This document shows, one piece after another, positions 1 through 12,800 of a stretch of DNA of 64,000 nucleotides. Each line of letters starts with the position of its first letter. The first letter of the stretch is position 1. Where the stretch lies: assembly GCA_038380795.1 (NCBI GenBank), contig CM076262.1, forward strand, positions 69,584,629-69,648,628, in the 5' to 3' direction. This DNA comes from Pyrocephalus nanus. Its lineage: Eukaryota > Chordata > Aves > Passeriformes > Tyrannidae. Made by a program: the position numbers and the translations under genes. The notes below the pieces were generated by a model. It did not search any database, had not been told where the DNA came from, and was given only the letters and a program-made list of their open reading frames with translations.

Positions 1-469
1 CATCCTTGTTTTTACAGGTTACAAATTCCTGAGTTTATACTGCACTTAACACAGTCTCCCTTCTCGAATGTTGAGCTGTTTACAGCATGCTGGCAATATG
101 CACCATTTCCCTTACCATCTGTAATGCCAGATGTAGTAAAACTTCATTTCAGTACAGTGAATTAGGGCTTCTATTGCATTGGTTTTGAATAGATGCAAAG
201 ACTTAGACCTGGAGGACTTGGAGTAATATCATTCCTCCTGTGACTGGTCATTTGTGCAGCATCTTTTATATTTGCCATGTTAATTAAGGGAAAACATCTT
301 TACCATCATTTTTCTTTTACCAAGAGCTCACTGGGAAACATCTGAAATGAGGGGATCCTAGTCTAAACACTGAAGTTTAAACTGCAAACTTTCTTAAAGA
401 AACACTCCTTTGAAAGACATCGTTCTTTTAATAAGTCCAATACACGGTATATACAAAAGCCCCTACTAG

Positions 470-503
470 ATATATATATATGTGTATGTATATATATATA
501 TAT
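470..503. repeat. (TA)n tract with TG interruptions in the MPPED1 3' UTR
   Basis: An alternating TA run interrupted by tgtgtatg, immediately past the candidate polyadenylation signal in the minus-strand direction. Confidence 0.9.
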
Positions 504-508
504 TTATT
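503..508 (-). terminator. Candidate polyadenylation signal AATAAA for MPPED1
   Basis: This is the only exact AATAAA hexamer on the minus strand between the stop codon and the window edge. It is followed by a TA/TG-rich tract, which could act as a GU/U-rich downstream element. Use of the site is inferred, not shown. Confidence 0.35.
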
Positions 509-671
509 TGTGGAATGCATTCACTTTTCTGTATTCACAAATATTTTAATGGTGAAATGTTAAGTCTTTAATCTGTTCCTGGCACCAAAATGTCTTTGTT
601 CCTCATCCACTTTTGTTACTCGAAATTTATCTGTGAAGAGCTAGCAGGGAAAAAAAAGAAGGATTTTGCTT

Positions 672-689
672 TTGTTGTTGTTGTTGTTG
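672..689. repeat. (TTG)n microsatellite
   Basis: Six ttg units in the MPPED1 3' UTR, so (CAA)n in the transcript. Confidence 0.9.
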
Positions 690-770
690 AATGGTTCCCT
701 ATTGGGATTCTCAGCCAGCAATATAAAGTTGCTATAATGTGTTGGGTACAACTTTAAATCCTCATTATAA

Positions 771-889
771 TCATGTGTTCCTTGGAGTAGGTAAGTCAAT
801 AACTATAGGTGGATTAAGTGGCTGGTAATTCACAGTGCACACAGATGCATTCACATAGGTAGTGGTTCCATCAGCCATGACACCATAAC
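771..889 (-). CDS. MPPED1: MPPED1 exon 7 coding part (residues 264-302 and stop)
   Basis: The acceptor is tcttcctttgtag. The coding part (119 nt) finishes G264 and encodes YGVMADGTTTYVNASVCTVN, then the conserved QPLNPPIVIDLPTPRN tail, ending in T302 and TGA at 771-773. This is the conserved C-terminus of the MPPED1/2 family. It is too short to show up in a long-ORF scan. The exon continues into the 3' UTR. Confidence 0.95.
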
Positions 890-3800
890 CTACAAAGGAA
901 GAAAAACTCTGGTTACTCTCATTATTCACCATTATCTTCTTTATTTTTCAGCTCTTCACCTTTCCCCCACAATGGTAAGTGCCACATTTATTACTCAGAA
1001 GGAATTTGGAAATTCTCTTTGTCCTCTAAAAAAACACTCATCTTTGTCCTACTGAACTTTTTGCCATCTTTTAAATTGTGTAAGAAAAACAAAACAGCCC
1101 CTCACTGGCTAGGGGCAATAATCTCTGGCAGCCAACTCATCAAACCTCCTTAGAAAGACAGATACTTTTCTCTGCAAAGCTTTCTTTCTTAAAACCATTT
1201 TAGTTTTGGGAAGGATGAGAAGGTAGATATTAGGCATTATTTAAAAAAAAAAAAAGTGCTTCTGATCATTTAGGTTTCCAGTCATCAGTGCAACAAACTT
1301 TGGGCTATTTTTATCTTTCCACCTTTCTTTCCTGCCCAGTGTTGAACACAATTTAGCAAAAAAATGAAGAAAAATCATTGCTTGACTTAAGGGAGGTATG
1401 TGAGCATGTGCAGCTGGGCAGGATTTTTCTATAGCAGCAACCCCTTCTTGCTATGTGTTTGAAGTTGTTAACCAATTTCCACTAAAAGTGATGGAAAGAC
1501 ACTGAAATTCCTGCCCAGGGAGAGAAAAAAAAAGTCTTCCTTAATGCATTGTCTAAGAGACAAGGTGAATTCATAATCCAAGACACCGTAACAATTTCCA
1601 CACAGCTGTGTCTCACCAGTGGTGGAAAAGCTTCAACCACATCTCATGTCTGGCCAGACACCCAAACCAAACAATTCCAGAGCTAAATCTGCAGAAAATC
1701 AAACTTCCAGCCCTAATGCCTGTAAAAATACTGTGAAATGCTGTTTCAGAAAGGGAAGAAGAAGCCCTTTAACAGCCCTGGTGTTTTGAGAAAGCAAAAG
1801 CTCTCCATTGTGAAAAATCTTTTAATGAACGACCAATGAACTAAAAGCTGGATGTTGGAAACTTTCACTGAAATATTTTGATCAACGTGAAGAATTCACA
1901 ATCAGAAATACATGATTTGTGAGGAATCACTTGGTAGAAAGTGTTTGCATTAATATTCAGTCTCATCATTAGTGAAGTTAATAGAGAAAAGTATTTGTTG
2001 TTACATGCACTGAGTTCCAGCCATTCAAATCCTAAGTACCTGGGACCCTGTGGTTTTTCTGAGTGCAGTTTTGTGTCTTACAGAAGCAGTGCATCATTTG
2101 CAAACAAAGAAACAGTAGCCAAATTCCTTTTTTTCTTTTTTTTTTTTTCTTTTTTTTTTTAATACATCGAAATACCCTGAATAATGCAGGGCCTCCTGGA
2201 CTCCCCATGGAAAAACCACACTATAATTAGGGACTAGGGAGGGAAAAAACTCTACTGGGACTTTGTGTCTTCTTGGCCACACATCTGGAGATGTGCTGGA
2301 AGATTCCTAATGCTTGTCACTCCTGTCCTACTGCCAGCAGAGTTTCCTTGGCCACCACCTCAGCTAAGGATTGGCTGTGATGGGAAAACCAGGATTTTAG
2401 TCCCTGCCACGCTGCTTGTCACTTCCATGGGTCCATCAGCAGGAAACCCATGTGCAGAGGTATTTTTTGGCAGATGCAGCAAGTGCAGGGGGGGGAATAG
2501 GGAAGAAACATCTCTTCTAAGCATCCCTTCCCCCCAGATGTTCAGTAAATGGCTGCTGCAGATGTAGCTTTGCTCACTCAGAGGAAGAACTCATCTGTTC
2601 AAATCATGAATTCTCTCTACAAAGTGCAGCTTCATTTGCACAGGCTGCCTGCAAAGGGAATTCTCCTCTGCAGAGATTCAGCATCCCCCTGCAAAACAGG
2701 CGATGCACTTCCCCACTTGTTTTCTCTAAATTATGATAGTTAACAAGAAGAGTACCTTGTTTCTGTGCTTCCACACCTACTGTGCCAACTGCATTAATTC
2801 ACGAGTTTTACCATTCCAGGGAGGTGCCACTCTCTTCCCCTGAGAGCCAAAGTTGGGCTCGGTTGTGATTTCATTTACCTGCCTGGAGCTTCAAGGCTTG
2901 CTGTTTGCTTGGATCCCCTGCAACCCACTTGGCTTACAACCCCTGAAAGAGTGATGAGTTTGAACTGTGTTCACCTGCTCTTTTGGTTGGAATGTCAAAG
3001 GTGCTCTAACAGCATTATTTGTTTACTCTGTGATTCAGCAGCACTTGGGACATTACCTAGGCATTAAGAGGTCACCACAGAGGAGGCACATGAGGAGAAT
3101 GGATTTAATCCCTGAGCTGTAAAACAATGATCTGAACATCTCCTCCATCAATTTTAATCCAGCACACCTCTCAGCAATGACCCTTCTAATGTGGGGTGAA
3201 AGCCCCCAGCAGCAAGCCAGGATAGGATTTTTTTGGAAGGGCCATGTTTCTTCTCAAAACCAGGATGCCAGCTACTCCAGTTTTTCCATTTCTGCCCTGG
3301 TGAGACCCACAGAGATTCGACATCCAAGGCTGGAGCAGGCCCAGAAGCAGAAATCTGGCAATAGTGGAGTACCTTTTCCTGCCAGTGAGTTAATACTGCC
3401 AAGGACTAAGCAGCTGATTGTAAACACTCACATGCCAATGGGTCACCTTTTGCACAGCCCAGTGATTTCTTCTTCTGGGGGCACTGCTTGAAATCCTTAA
3501 TATGTGAACAGGGCATACACCATCTACCTCTCCCTTCACCTGGAGGTGCATTCCTGCTGTCACCAACTTCAGCAGAGCATTTTTGTCACCATTTGTTGAC
3601 TTAAGCGAACTCATTTTTTTTTATCCCAGCTAAAAAACAAATAGTCAAGAGAACCACTGTTTCGTCTGGGCACAAAATGTTTCCCCTGCCCGAGGATCAA
3701 AATGCATCAATAAATATCTTGGAACTTCTACCCAAGGCAATGGTGACATCCCTCTTGATTTCGACTTCATATATGCACTTTATTGTACAATCTTGAAGCT

Positions 3801-6800
3801 TAAGCCTTAGAAGCACCTCTCAGAGCATTCCTACCCATTTTAAAAACACAGAAAAACTGAAACACAGAGAGCTTGCATGAATTATCTTAAATCACAGATT
3901 CAGCTGAGGAAAATACAATCCATCAGTCCTAATATTTAGTAACTACTGGGCTTGTGTTCTTATTTTAAAATTCACAGTAATCCTCCCTGTGAAGGAAGCA
4001 TCACCCTCTTTCATAGATGTGGAAACTGAAAGGGAAGCTGAAGTGCAAATGTTGAAATGTGGGTATCAGCCAATTTCATCTCTATATATGCAGCTAAATA
4101 TGTATCTGAATTCAGACATTTGAGTTTGAAAATGCTACTTAAACCTTCTGTGTCGGTGGTTTCTAAACATACATGGAAAGAAACGTGTTCTGACCTTCGT
4201 GGATATGTCCAAAAACGTGAAGCCTTGGCTGTATTCGTCTCTGGACTGTGTTCAGCAGCTCGACACATCCTACCCGTTGCATTTTCTTGGGAACCCAGTC
4301 TAGAAAACCTTTGGAAAAGGAAGGAAGGCTTTAAAAGAAGGCAGGTAATCTGCAGCTGTGCTGTTCCTCAGCATTTCTGAGATTTCACGGCTTTTCACAA
4401 GCAGCCTCGGAAGAGCTGACATGATAAAAACTGTGTTGGTAAATAGAAGAGGAAGGAGGGAAAAATACTGAAAGAAAACCATAAAAGCTCACCTGGATAA
4501 AATGAACTATGATAATCCTTACCAGTTGTTTTTCGAGGAATAATTTAAAAAAAAAATCACTGCAATTTTTGCACTGCTGTAAATGGGAAAACTCAATGTT
4601 TCACCCATTTTTCTTCCTTGAAGAGGGTGAGGTGCAAAGAGCAGCAAGTGCAAAGTGAGTCTCCAGGCAACCCAAATGAATGTTTAGCTGTTTAAATCTA
4701 ATCCTGGGATCCACTTCTTTAAATGGAACACCTTGACTGGTGCAATGGAATAAAACTATATCACACTGAATCCTAGAGCAGTGGAACTCAGGTGAGGAGC
4801 TTTCTGTGTGCCCAAAAAAATAACATCCTCAGGCAAAACTGGTTTAACCAATTCATGGCACAGCAAGCCCCACTCACCTAAACTTATGTACAGGAAAGAA
4901 AACTCAGGCCTTTTGCAGTAGATTCTATTTAAATGCTATATTTACGTGCACAAAGATTGTGTGAAAATGTGTATTTCGTATGAATACAGACAGAAATATT
5001 GCACCAACTTGCCTCCTTATCTAAAAATAATGCAGGGGGATGTTTACTGCCAACTGAAGTCTCATGTTTTCCTTCAAAGTAGTACTAGAAGAAGGATCTT
5101 GTTGTATCAGAGAGTTTGCAATAACCACTCTGATTTCTTTATGTTATTCTGCCACCATCACCAGACTCAAATTTGGAAACCCGAAAAGATAAAATCTTCC
5201 TGGTTTTATTGTGTTGTTCTGGCCATTTTCCCCGTGTGCCTGTCGTAGCTTTGTGTCTCCTGGATTGCTGCAGTCCTGTGAATAGATTGTGCCTTTAGCA
5301 CAGAGTTACAGAGCCTGGACCTGGTTTTCATAGGTTTCCTTTTGATGTCCACTCAAGCATGGCTAAGCAGCAACCAACTGGCTTAAAAGCCCAGAACTGT
5401 GGTATTCAAGCTCCTGGAAAGGCTCTCAGATTCGCTAGAGCTTCAGGGTAGGTTCACACATTGAGAAATGTCTCTTTATAGCTGCCAGTGCTTGAAAACT
5501 GGGCTCAAAGTACGCCATGAAAATGGCCAGAGTTTGCCCTTGTGTTGTGGTTAGAGAGGTAGGTCCAGTTTTCAGAAAGGAGGTGGGAATGCAGCATCCT
5601 AATGCCAAAAAGAGGAAGCTCTGATTATGATCAAAAACTTTTTAATTCATTCAGATTTGGACCTTCCTCTGTTTGGCACCTGTGAGGGGGGTGGGCAAAG
5701 AGAAAGCCCCTCTGAATCACAGGCAGAGCAGAGCAATGTTCTGCTGAGCTCACCAGTCACTCACAGCAGGTCAAAATTTACTGCAGGAAACAAGAAGTGT
5801 TTAAGATGTTAAAGTGCAGCCAGCAATTCTTCTGGAATCCAGTCATGCCTTTTTTTTTTTTTTTTTTCCCCAGAATAAACATCTTATAACCATAGGTTTT
5901 GTTACTTCAGTGATTTGAAACAGTTAATTGTCAAAATGTCTGTGGAGAACAGGAAGCCAAAAGTGTTTCCACTTCAAAAACTTCACAAACAAAAATCCAT
6001 AAAATTAACTTCTCCATTAAATTAAGCATTATTTATGTTGAACATGTTTTTGTTTACATGCATTATCACCCTTCTGAAGCCTTCCCATATGTTTGCAGCT
6101 TATTATGTACACCTGACTACACAAACTAAGAATAATTGATTACACCTAGCTAACAATTAGAGTTCATCTTAGGGTTTTTTTAATGTTTGGTTACTTGAAA
6201 CAGGTTTCTGCAGCTGTCAGGAAAGTATAAATCTTTGTCACAGACAATCAAGCAGACAGCTGCAAATGAAGACTTAAAGGTGAAATTAAATTAAAAACAA
6301 AGAAAAGAAAAGTGAACTTTTGGAAGAGAAATAAAAGCATCATAAATGCAGGGCTTTAGGAATCAGGGAAAATACTTTGAAAGTTATACCATACATAAAA
6401 GTGACAACAATATGCTGATATGGAAATGAGCGTTAGCACTGATCCCATCATCATAAGCACTGTATTTCATAAGCTGTGAAATAGATGGCATCTCTTTATT
6501 AATAACTAACAGGTTACTTATGAAATGGTCAATAATAGCTGTTTTAACCTTTGTTTTCTTATCCTGTGGGTTTCATCCCAAAGCACTCCTCTAAAACAGA
6601 AGAAAAAAATTACTCAGGTTTTTGTCACTACCTGAGAAACAAAGCCCATAAACTCTTACTGCTGCCTCTGCATCTAAATCACACCATTTCAAATCTATGG
6701 AATAATGTATTAATTCGTTTAGGAGGATGCACACTCTTGAAGTGAGGGAATGAGAAAGCAGCACAGAAAATGGATGATGAATCTACTTTTTTAGGCAGCT

Positions 6801-9800
6801 CTGCTGGAGAAAAAACCCCTAAAATTTGCAAAAGGACTGATTGCTATTTATGATCCTTTGGAACAGCACTAGTGGTGCTGCCCAAGATCAGAACAACAAT
6901 AATTAGCATTCTGATTAAAATAATTGGCTGGGAGGGTCAAGGAGGATCCTGTCTCCCAAAATGTCTGTGGACAGAGCTGGGCAAGAGCTAGACAATGAGG
7001 AGGTTCCCTACATTAGGCAGAGTCCTAATTTCTTTTAAGTGTCATATATTTGTTGCCCTGGGTGTCAGGGAGAGCAACAGCTGAAGGGTTCTGTGCCTGA
7101 GCCATCTATTAATGCATCAGTAAGAGAGAGACAAAGAAACAGGAACTGTAAAAAATAAAAAAAAAAGAAAATTCTTGTTGGATGGTTGAAGATTAAAAAT
7201 TTAAAAAGAAAAAAAAAAAAAGAACAAATACTGAGACATGGAGGCGGGGGGAAATTCACATTATTCCATTGCAATCAGTGAAGATGGGCGGCTCTTCCTC
7301 AGAATTACTATAATTATTAAATTACTTTTCAATTATTAAATGTATTATTAAAGTATGTCTGTTGAGTGAGGGAAGAGAATCTGTGTAGAGGTTCTCTTCC
7401 CTCTGCAGATCCCAGAGGCTACTGGAGAGGCCTGGTGGATAAATTATCAAGGTGGTTGAAGCTGGGTGGTGTGAACCCCTCTCTCCACTTTCCAGCACTG
7501 GATTGCAGGTGAATCTTTGGGTAAGTTGAAGGTTGGATATTTTTTTACAGCTGGTTTTAAAAACAATTTTGAAAGTGCTGAAAAAGCTTCTGACAAACTT
7601 TGGAGCTTGATACCTCAGGGTCCAAACAGTTAATTTTTGACATCCATGATAGAGGCTCATATTAAAATCAGTCCATGGCATGAGACTCCACTTAAGGTGA
7701 AGTATCAAAACACAACCCCTGCTGTGAGAAACTACACTCACAAAGAGGTGCTTTCCCCCTGGATTAGTGAACAGGGGAATGCAAACATGTCTTTCTAAAG
7801 AAAACAAAACACAAACCCTTAAGATACTTTCTCCTCCAAGCTCTGAAAGGGAAGAAAGGGTGGAAGACAAGAGGGTTTTAGGGTCAGGAAATTGGGGAGA
7901 CTAAAGGTTTGCCTTCATTTCACACAAAGCTCTCAGCAGAACACTTCAGTCCATGCTCCATGTCCGTGTCCATTTATTAAATTAGTGAGAGTTAAACACA
8001 CAGTCACATAAAATATAGATTGCTATAAGTTAAATTCATCAAAGAACAGCCTTAAGCCTTTTCTGGACAAGTTCATGTGATTATATAATCTCTGTAACAA
8101 AGGTAATTTCACAATTTTCTAGGAACACCAGAAATCTCTTGTGGCTTTTGTATCATCTCTATTGATATTTGGAAAACACACATGCAAAACTATTTCTTTT
8201 TGATCTGCTCCTGTTGCCAGACTGAACTACAGATAAGCAACTCACCCATGCTGTCCAAAGAACGGGCAAACTATGGCAGAATTTGGGCTTGTGAGGCAGA
8301 AGGGGCACCAAGTCAGCACGGGCAGGAAAAACAGAGATTCTGGGTACTTGTTAAAGTGACAAACAATGAGATCCTAATCCAACATTTCTCTTCCAGCAGG
8401 TTCCATGCTTTCAATCTAGTAATTTCACTGCTGGCAGATTAGACAGATGCACAGGTAAACGAGCCCCTGCTTATTTATAAAGCTCATTAAGGCTTTATGT
8501 GCTGAGGTTTTATTTTTCAAGCCGTTATTTAATTCCCCACCACTGGGCACAGGTATCATAGGCAATCATGAGCTGAAGTCCTGGTGCTGCTGAAATCAGT
8601 ATGCATGTGTACTTTTGACTTTTTTCCAGTCAGGATTACACCCTGTTTCTGAGGAGAGCCAACAGTTACTGCACAATCATCCGAAACACACAGCTAAGAG
8701 CACTCGCATTTTCTTACCGAGAGGTGGTCCGTGTGTTATAAGAATATCTATTCCATCTGGAATAAGGTTCCATTTCTCTAATAGTGCTTGGCCTCGTGGA
8801 AGATTAAAGCCCCAGCCATAAAACCAAGGTTGCCTGCCAAGAGAGGAGGAGAATGTCTTCAGTGCTACTTCCATGTACTGGTTATCTAATTAAAAGACTG
8901 AGATTGACTCTCCACTAACGTGGAATTTGAAGACACAAGCAGCATTCATTTTATCCTTTGTGTGCACAGTAAACCCCTCTCTCCATACAACCAGCATTAT
9001 TTAACTTGGATGGCAAATCAGTGCAGTCCTTACCACTTCCAGCAGACAGTAAAACATCCACAGTATTCCTCTGACTACTTACAAGACCTGGATACCAAGA
9101 TCTCCCTGTGTGGATCATCCTGCTCGGCTCCCACAACATTTAGAACACCTGTCTCAAGACATCTACATGTGGATATGTCTCAAATTGGCTCCCACAGCAT
9201 TTGGCCCTTATCCTATGACCAGCTGGGCAAGGACAGCCCCTGGCACAGTGACAGATCCCGCTCCAAAGTCAGAGACATCCTCTCTGCTGCTTTGTTTCCC
9301 TAATTGGATGCATCCCATCAGAACAAGAATGCTGCTTCTTCTCTCACACATAAATTTTCTTCTGTCCTCTGGTGTGCTGACTTGCTTTTAAGTAAGACTT
9401 TCCATATTCAGGATTTCTTATCAGACAGGCATTTACATTTTTTTAAACCATATTTATGGAGCAGCTGATCGTGGAGCAGCGGGACTGTAACACTGCCAGT
9501 CAGAACACAATTTATCCACATCTTGCTATCCCATTGATTAAAAAACCTGTATTTCACAGCAATTATATCACAATGTTAAATTATGTCTTGCTGACGAGGC
9601 TCCAATTCTAGGTCATAAAACTGAGGGGTTAGTTTTAGGTGGGAGATTTTATAATCTTCTGACAGACATCTTTTGGCCACACCAATGTTTGAAGAACAAT
9701 GAATAGACTGCTTTTCTTCCACAGACTAAAAGAAGCTTAACTATTGATGACTGAAAGGTTTTCTGTGTCCACATCTCATCTAGCTCTTCATCACGTGCCC

Positions 9801-12800
9801 TGCATCACTAGGGTCTGGAGAAACAAATGTCCAAGGAAGAAAAAACCCAAAAAAGTGAAACCTTGTACATCTGCTACTGGGACCAGAAATATATCCCAGC
9901 CTCCAGAAGCTGTGAGGAGGGAGGTGAAGAAGGTGTGTGAAGAAGAGATGTTAACAGCACTAGCAATGAAGCAGAAATCTTGTTCTGAGTCATGTTGCTC
10001 AGACCAAGGCATCTAGCTAAGATAAAGACATATCAGGGCTGCAAAATCACACTTTTCTGGTTACCTGTTCAACTCCTGGCAGCCTTTCCTCAGAGGAGGA
10101 ACAGCACCTGGCTCACAGGCACGTGACTTCTCACCTTCCTGCTGCTGGGTGGTAACTCCTGGTCTGGACAGGAGGCTCAGGGGAGACCTTATCCCTCTAA
10201 AATTCCCTGAGAGGTTGTAAGCAGGTGGGTATCAGTCTCTTCTCCCAGGTAACAGTCGATAGGACAAGAGGAAATGGCCTCAAGTTGTGCCAGGGGAGAT
10301 TTAGATTGGATGTTAGGGAAAAATTCTTCACCGATAGGTCAAGCTCTGGAACTGAGGCACCATCCCTGGAGTTAGCTAAAAGCTGTGTAGATGTGGCACT
10401 TGGGGACATGGTTTAGCAGTGTTAGGTTTATGGCTCAGTGCTCTTAAAGGCCTTTTCCAACCTAAACAATGCTGGGATTGTAGTACCTGGCTTGCTCTGC
10501 ACTGACACTGTCACAGAGCCAAACCCCAGCCTGTGGAGCTTGATCAGCCCCTCTTCACATTCAGCTCTCCACTGACAGAATGGGAGTATTTTTATCACAC
10601 AGGAATGCCCTAAGAATAAATAAACTGAAGTTTGTGGGGTGCTTGGGTATTTCAGAAGTGGGAGGCTTTATAAAAGTACACAGTAGTCAGGCTTTTTCTG
10701 AACTCTCCATCCTTTCCTGCCTCGGGATTGCATTCCACACCTTACATGCCCAGTATCTTTCTTCACCCAGATGAAAACACTCGGCTGTTTGGCAAATAGT
10801 CTGTAGGCCCAGAGCACATTTTCCAGGAGCAAAATCTCACTGACAGAAGATATTTGCTAGGGCAAACAGGAGGCAAAAGGAGTGTCAGCACAGTCAATCA
10901 TGTTTTTAAAGCCACTGACGGTGGATATACTGCCCTTCTCCCACCCGTCACTCGCCCTGGTGCTGCTGCACATGGGTAAATTCATTAGATTAGGAGAGAT
11001 TAGACAGATGAGGTAGATCAGAGAAGGGTGCTAATAATGCCAAGGCTGTGGGTTCAATCCCTGTGTGGCTCAGTCATTTAAGATTTGGACTTGATGATCC
11101 TTGTGGGTCCCATCCAACTCAGAATATTCTGTGATTCTGTGACGGGATCGTCCCCCCAGCAGAACCAGCCCCGAGAAACAAACCGAGGGGAAAGATGGAC
11201 TTTTTCTAAGAAGAAAAGATCAACACCCACCCAGAATAATTATCTGAAGAACACAACGAAGCATTTTTAAAGAGAAATGACCACGACTGTCACACAGGTC
11301 TGCCCACCAGTCAGCTCAACCCCGCTGAAATCCGGATGACCACAAACGGCACCCGCAGCTGGGGGAGGCTCTGCTTCCTCTACCAGGGCCACACTACAGG
11401 GCCACTCTGTGAAAAGCCCATTTCCCCTTATGAATAGGCATGATCTGCTTATTAAGACAAGCAGCACTTTCCCCCGTGCCTCCCTCCCTCGCTCCCTTTG
11501 TGGTGCCTGCAGCCGAGCGCGGGGCTGGTAAGTTATTCATGCTGGAGCTGTTCTTTTGTGAGGGGGAGATGTTACAACTTGTGTGATTTGCCATTATGCT
11601 GTCTTTTGTGACAATCACGAGATGGCAAGAAGTGTCTGGAATATTTCTGGCAAAAAAACACACCCAAAGTCCAAGAAAGGATTCAGTGGAGGGATGCTGG
11701 CATGCTTCACAGCTGAGAGAAGAAAGACAAATCACACACTTCAGTGCCCCCAAAGCAAAACCATCTTTATAAGCACGCAGGGATTTTATAAATCCCCAAG
11801 TCCCTTCTTCTGAAAATTTATTGCAAAACAGCCATCAAAGTTTCTCAGTAGGGGAAAAAAAACCCCAATCTTCTCTAATACCCACTAACAAGTCTGTGAC
11901 TTGGATATCATGCAAAGACAACTTGGTCTAGAATTTCCATTTCTGATGGAACCTGAAAGCAAAGTTAAATTCTTCATGTCAAGCACTGAATTTCTGTATT
12001 CTCGCTTAGTGCTTACTCATGAAAAGTAAAATATTTTCACAATTTATGTTTCAATAATAATATTTTACATTTAACAAAGAAAATATTGTTGTGTATGTTC
12101 TATAGGAGAAAAATCAGCCATTCTCAAAAAAACCAAAACAAACCACCAAGAAAAATTTATTTGGCCTTTAAGACATCCATCATTAATGTCTCTCACCTCT
12201 GAAGTGAAGCACTCCTGTAGAAATGTACTTTGATTTAGGTCTTACCTTCTTAAAGCAAACAGTTCGAGAGTCTCCACATACTACTGAGATTCAATCGTAT
12301 TATTATTTTTATAAGAATAATGCTTGTCTACATATAAGACTCCAGGGGAAAATACATCAGATGTGAATTTGTTTACAGCACAATTAACCTTATGTTAAAA
12401 ACATATGAACAAGTTTTGCAGGTCAAATAACCTACCACACAAAAAGGGCTGAATTATCCGAGTTTGTGGGAGCAATCGGATGTTGCTTTATGTACTGAAT
12501 TTCTATCTTTCTGTTCTAAAGTAACCATTGGAATAATTTTCTTACAGAATGATAGTTGCTATGACAACCATAGCAAATTTTCCTTTTCTGAAACAGATGT
12601 CTCATTTAGTTGAAAATTAGAATGTGAAAAACCCATGGGAAAAATTAATTCAAACTTTAACAGAACACTGACTACAATGTAATCTCTTATAGGTTAACCC
12701 CTTAACATCTCTCTGAACTCTTCTAGTAACCTTCTCATAAATTCTAATTAAACCAGTTTAACCTCCTAGAAATGACCTTCTTAGCTATCATTAGCACTTT

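Larger units (their letters stand above)
1..770 (-). other. MPPED1: MPPED1 3' UTR (partial; runs toward the left edge)
   Basis: This A/T-rich sequence follows the stop codon on the minus strand. It holds a GTT microsatellite at about 672-689 and a (TA)n tract with TG interruptions at about 470-503. A canonical AATAAA is present on the minus strand at 503-508, 263 nt after the stop, and ATTAAA variants lie nearby (for example 545-550). I cannot tell which polyadenylation site is used, or whether the 3' UTR leaves the window. Confidence 0.6.
890..4194 (-). other. MPPED1 intron 6
   Basis: The intron runs from donor gtcaga at 4189-4194 to acceptor tttgtag at 890-891. It is A/T-rich. It contains a long T-rich tract at about 2128-2160, an A run near 1242-1254, and two MIR/L2-like ancient repeats close to exon 6. 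I see no other gene in it. Confidence 0.9.

Noticed and set aside
4057..4380. 107-residue plus-strand open frame
   Set aside because: Its right part is the antisense shadow of MPPED1 exon 6 (4195-4308).
7322..7870. 182-residue minus-strand open frame in intron 5
   Set aside because: No recognisable domain, composition like intronic DNA, and no splice sites that would join it in phase with MPPED1.
11000..11070. Functional tRNA-Ile gene
   Set aside because: Only the anticodon arm and B box are preserved. The acceptor and D arms do not pair, and a CR1 tail follows directly; it is a SINE head.
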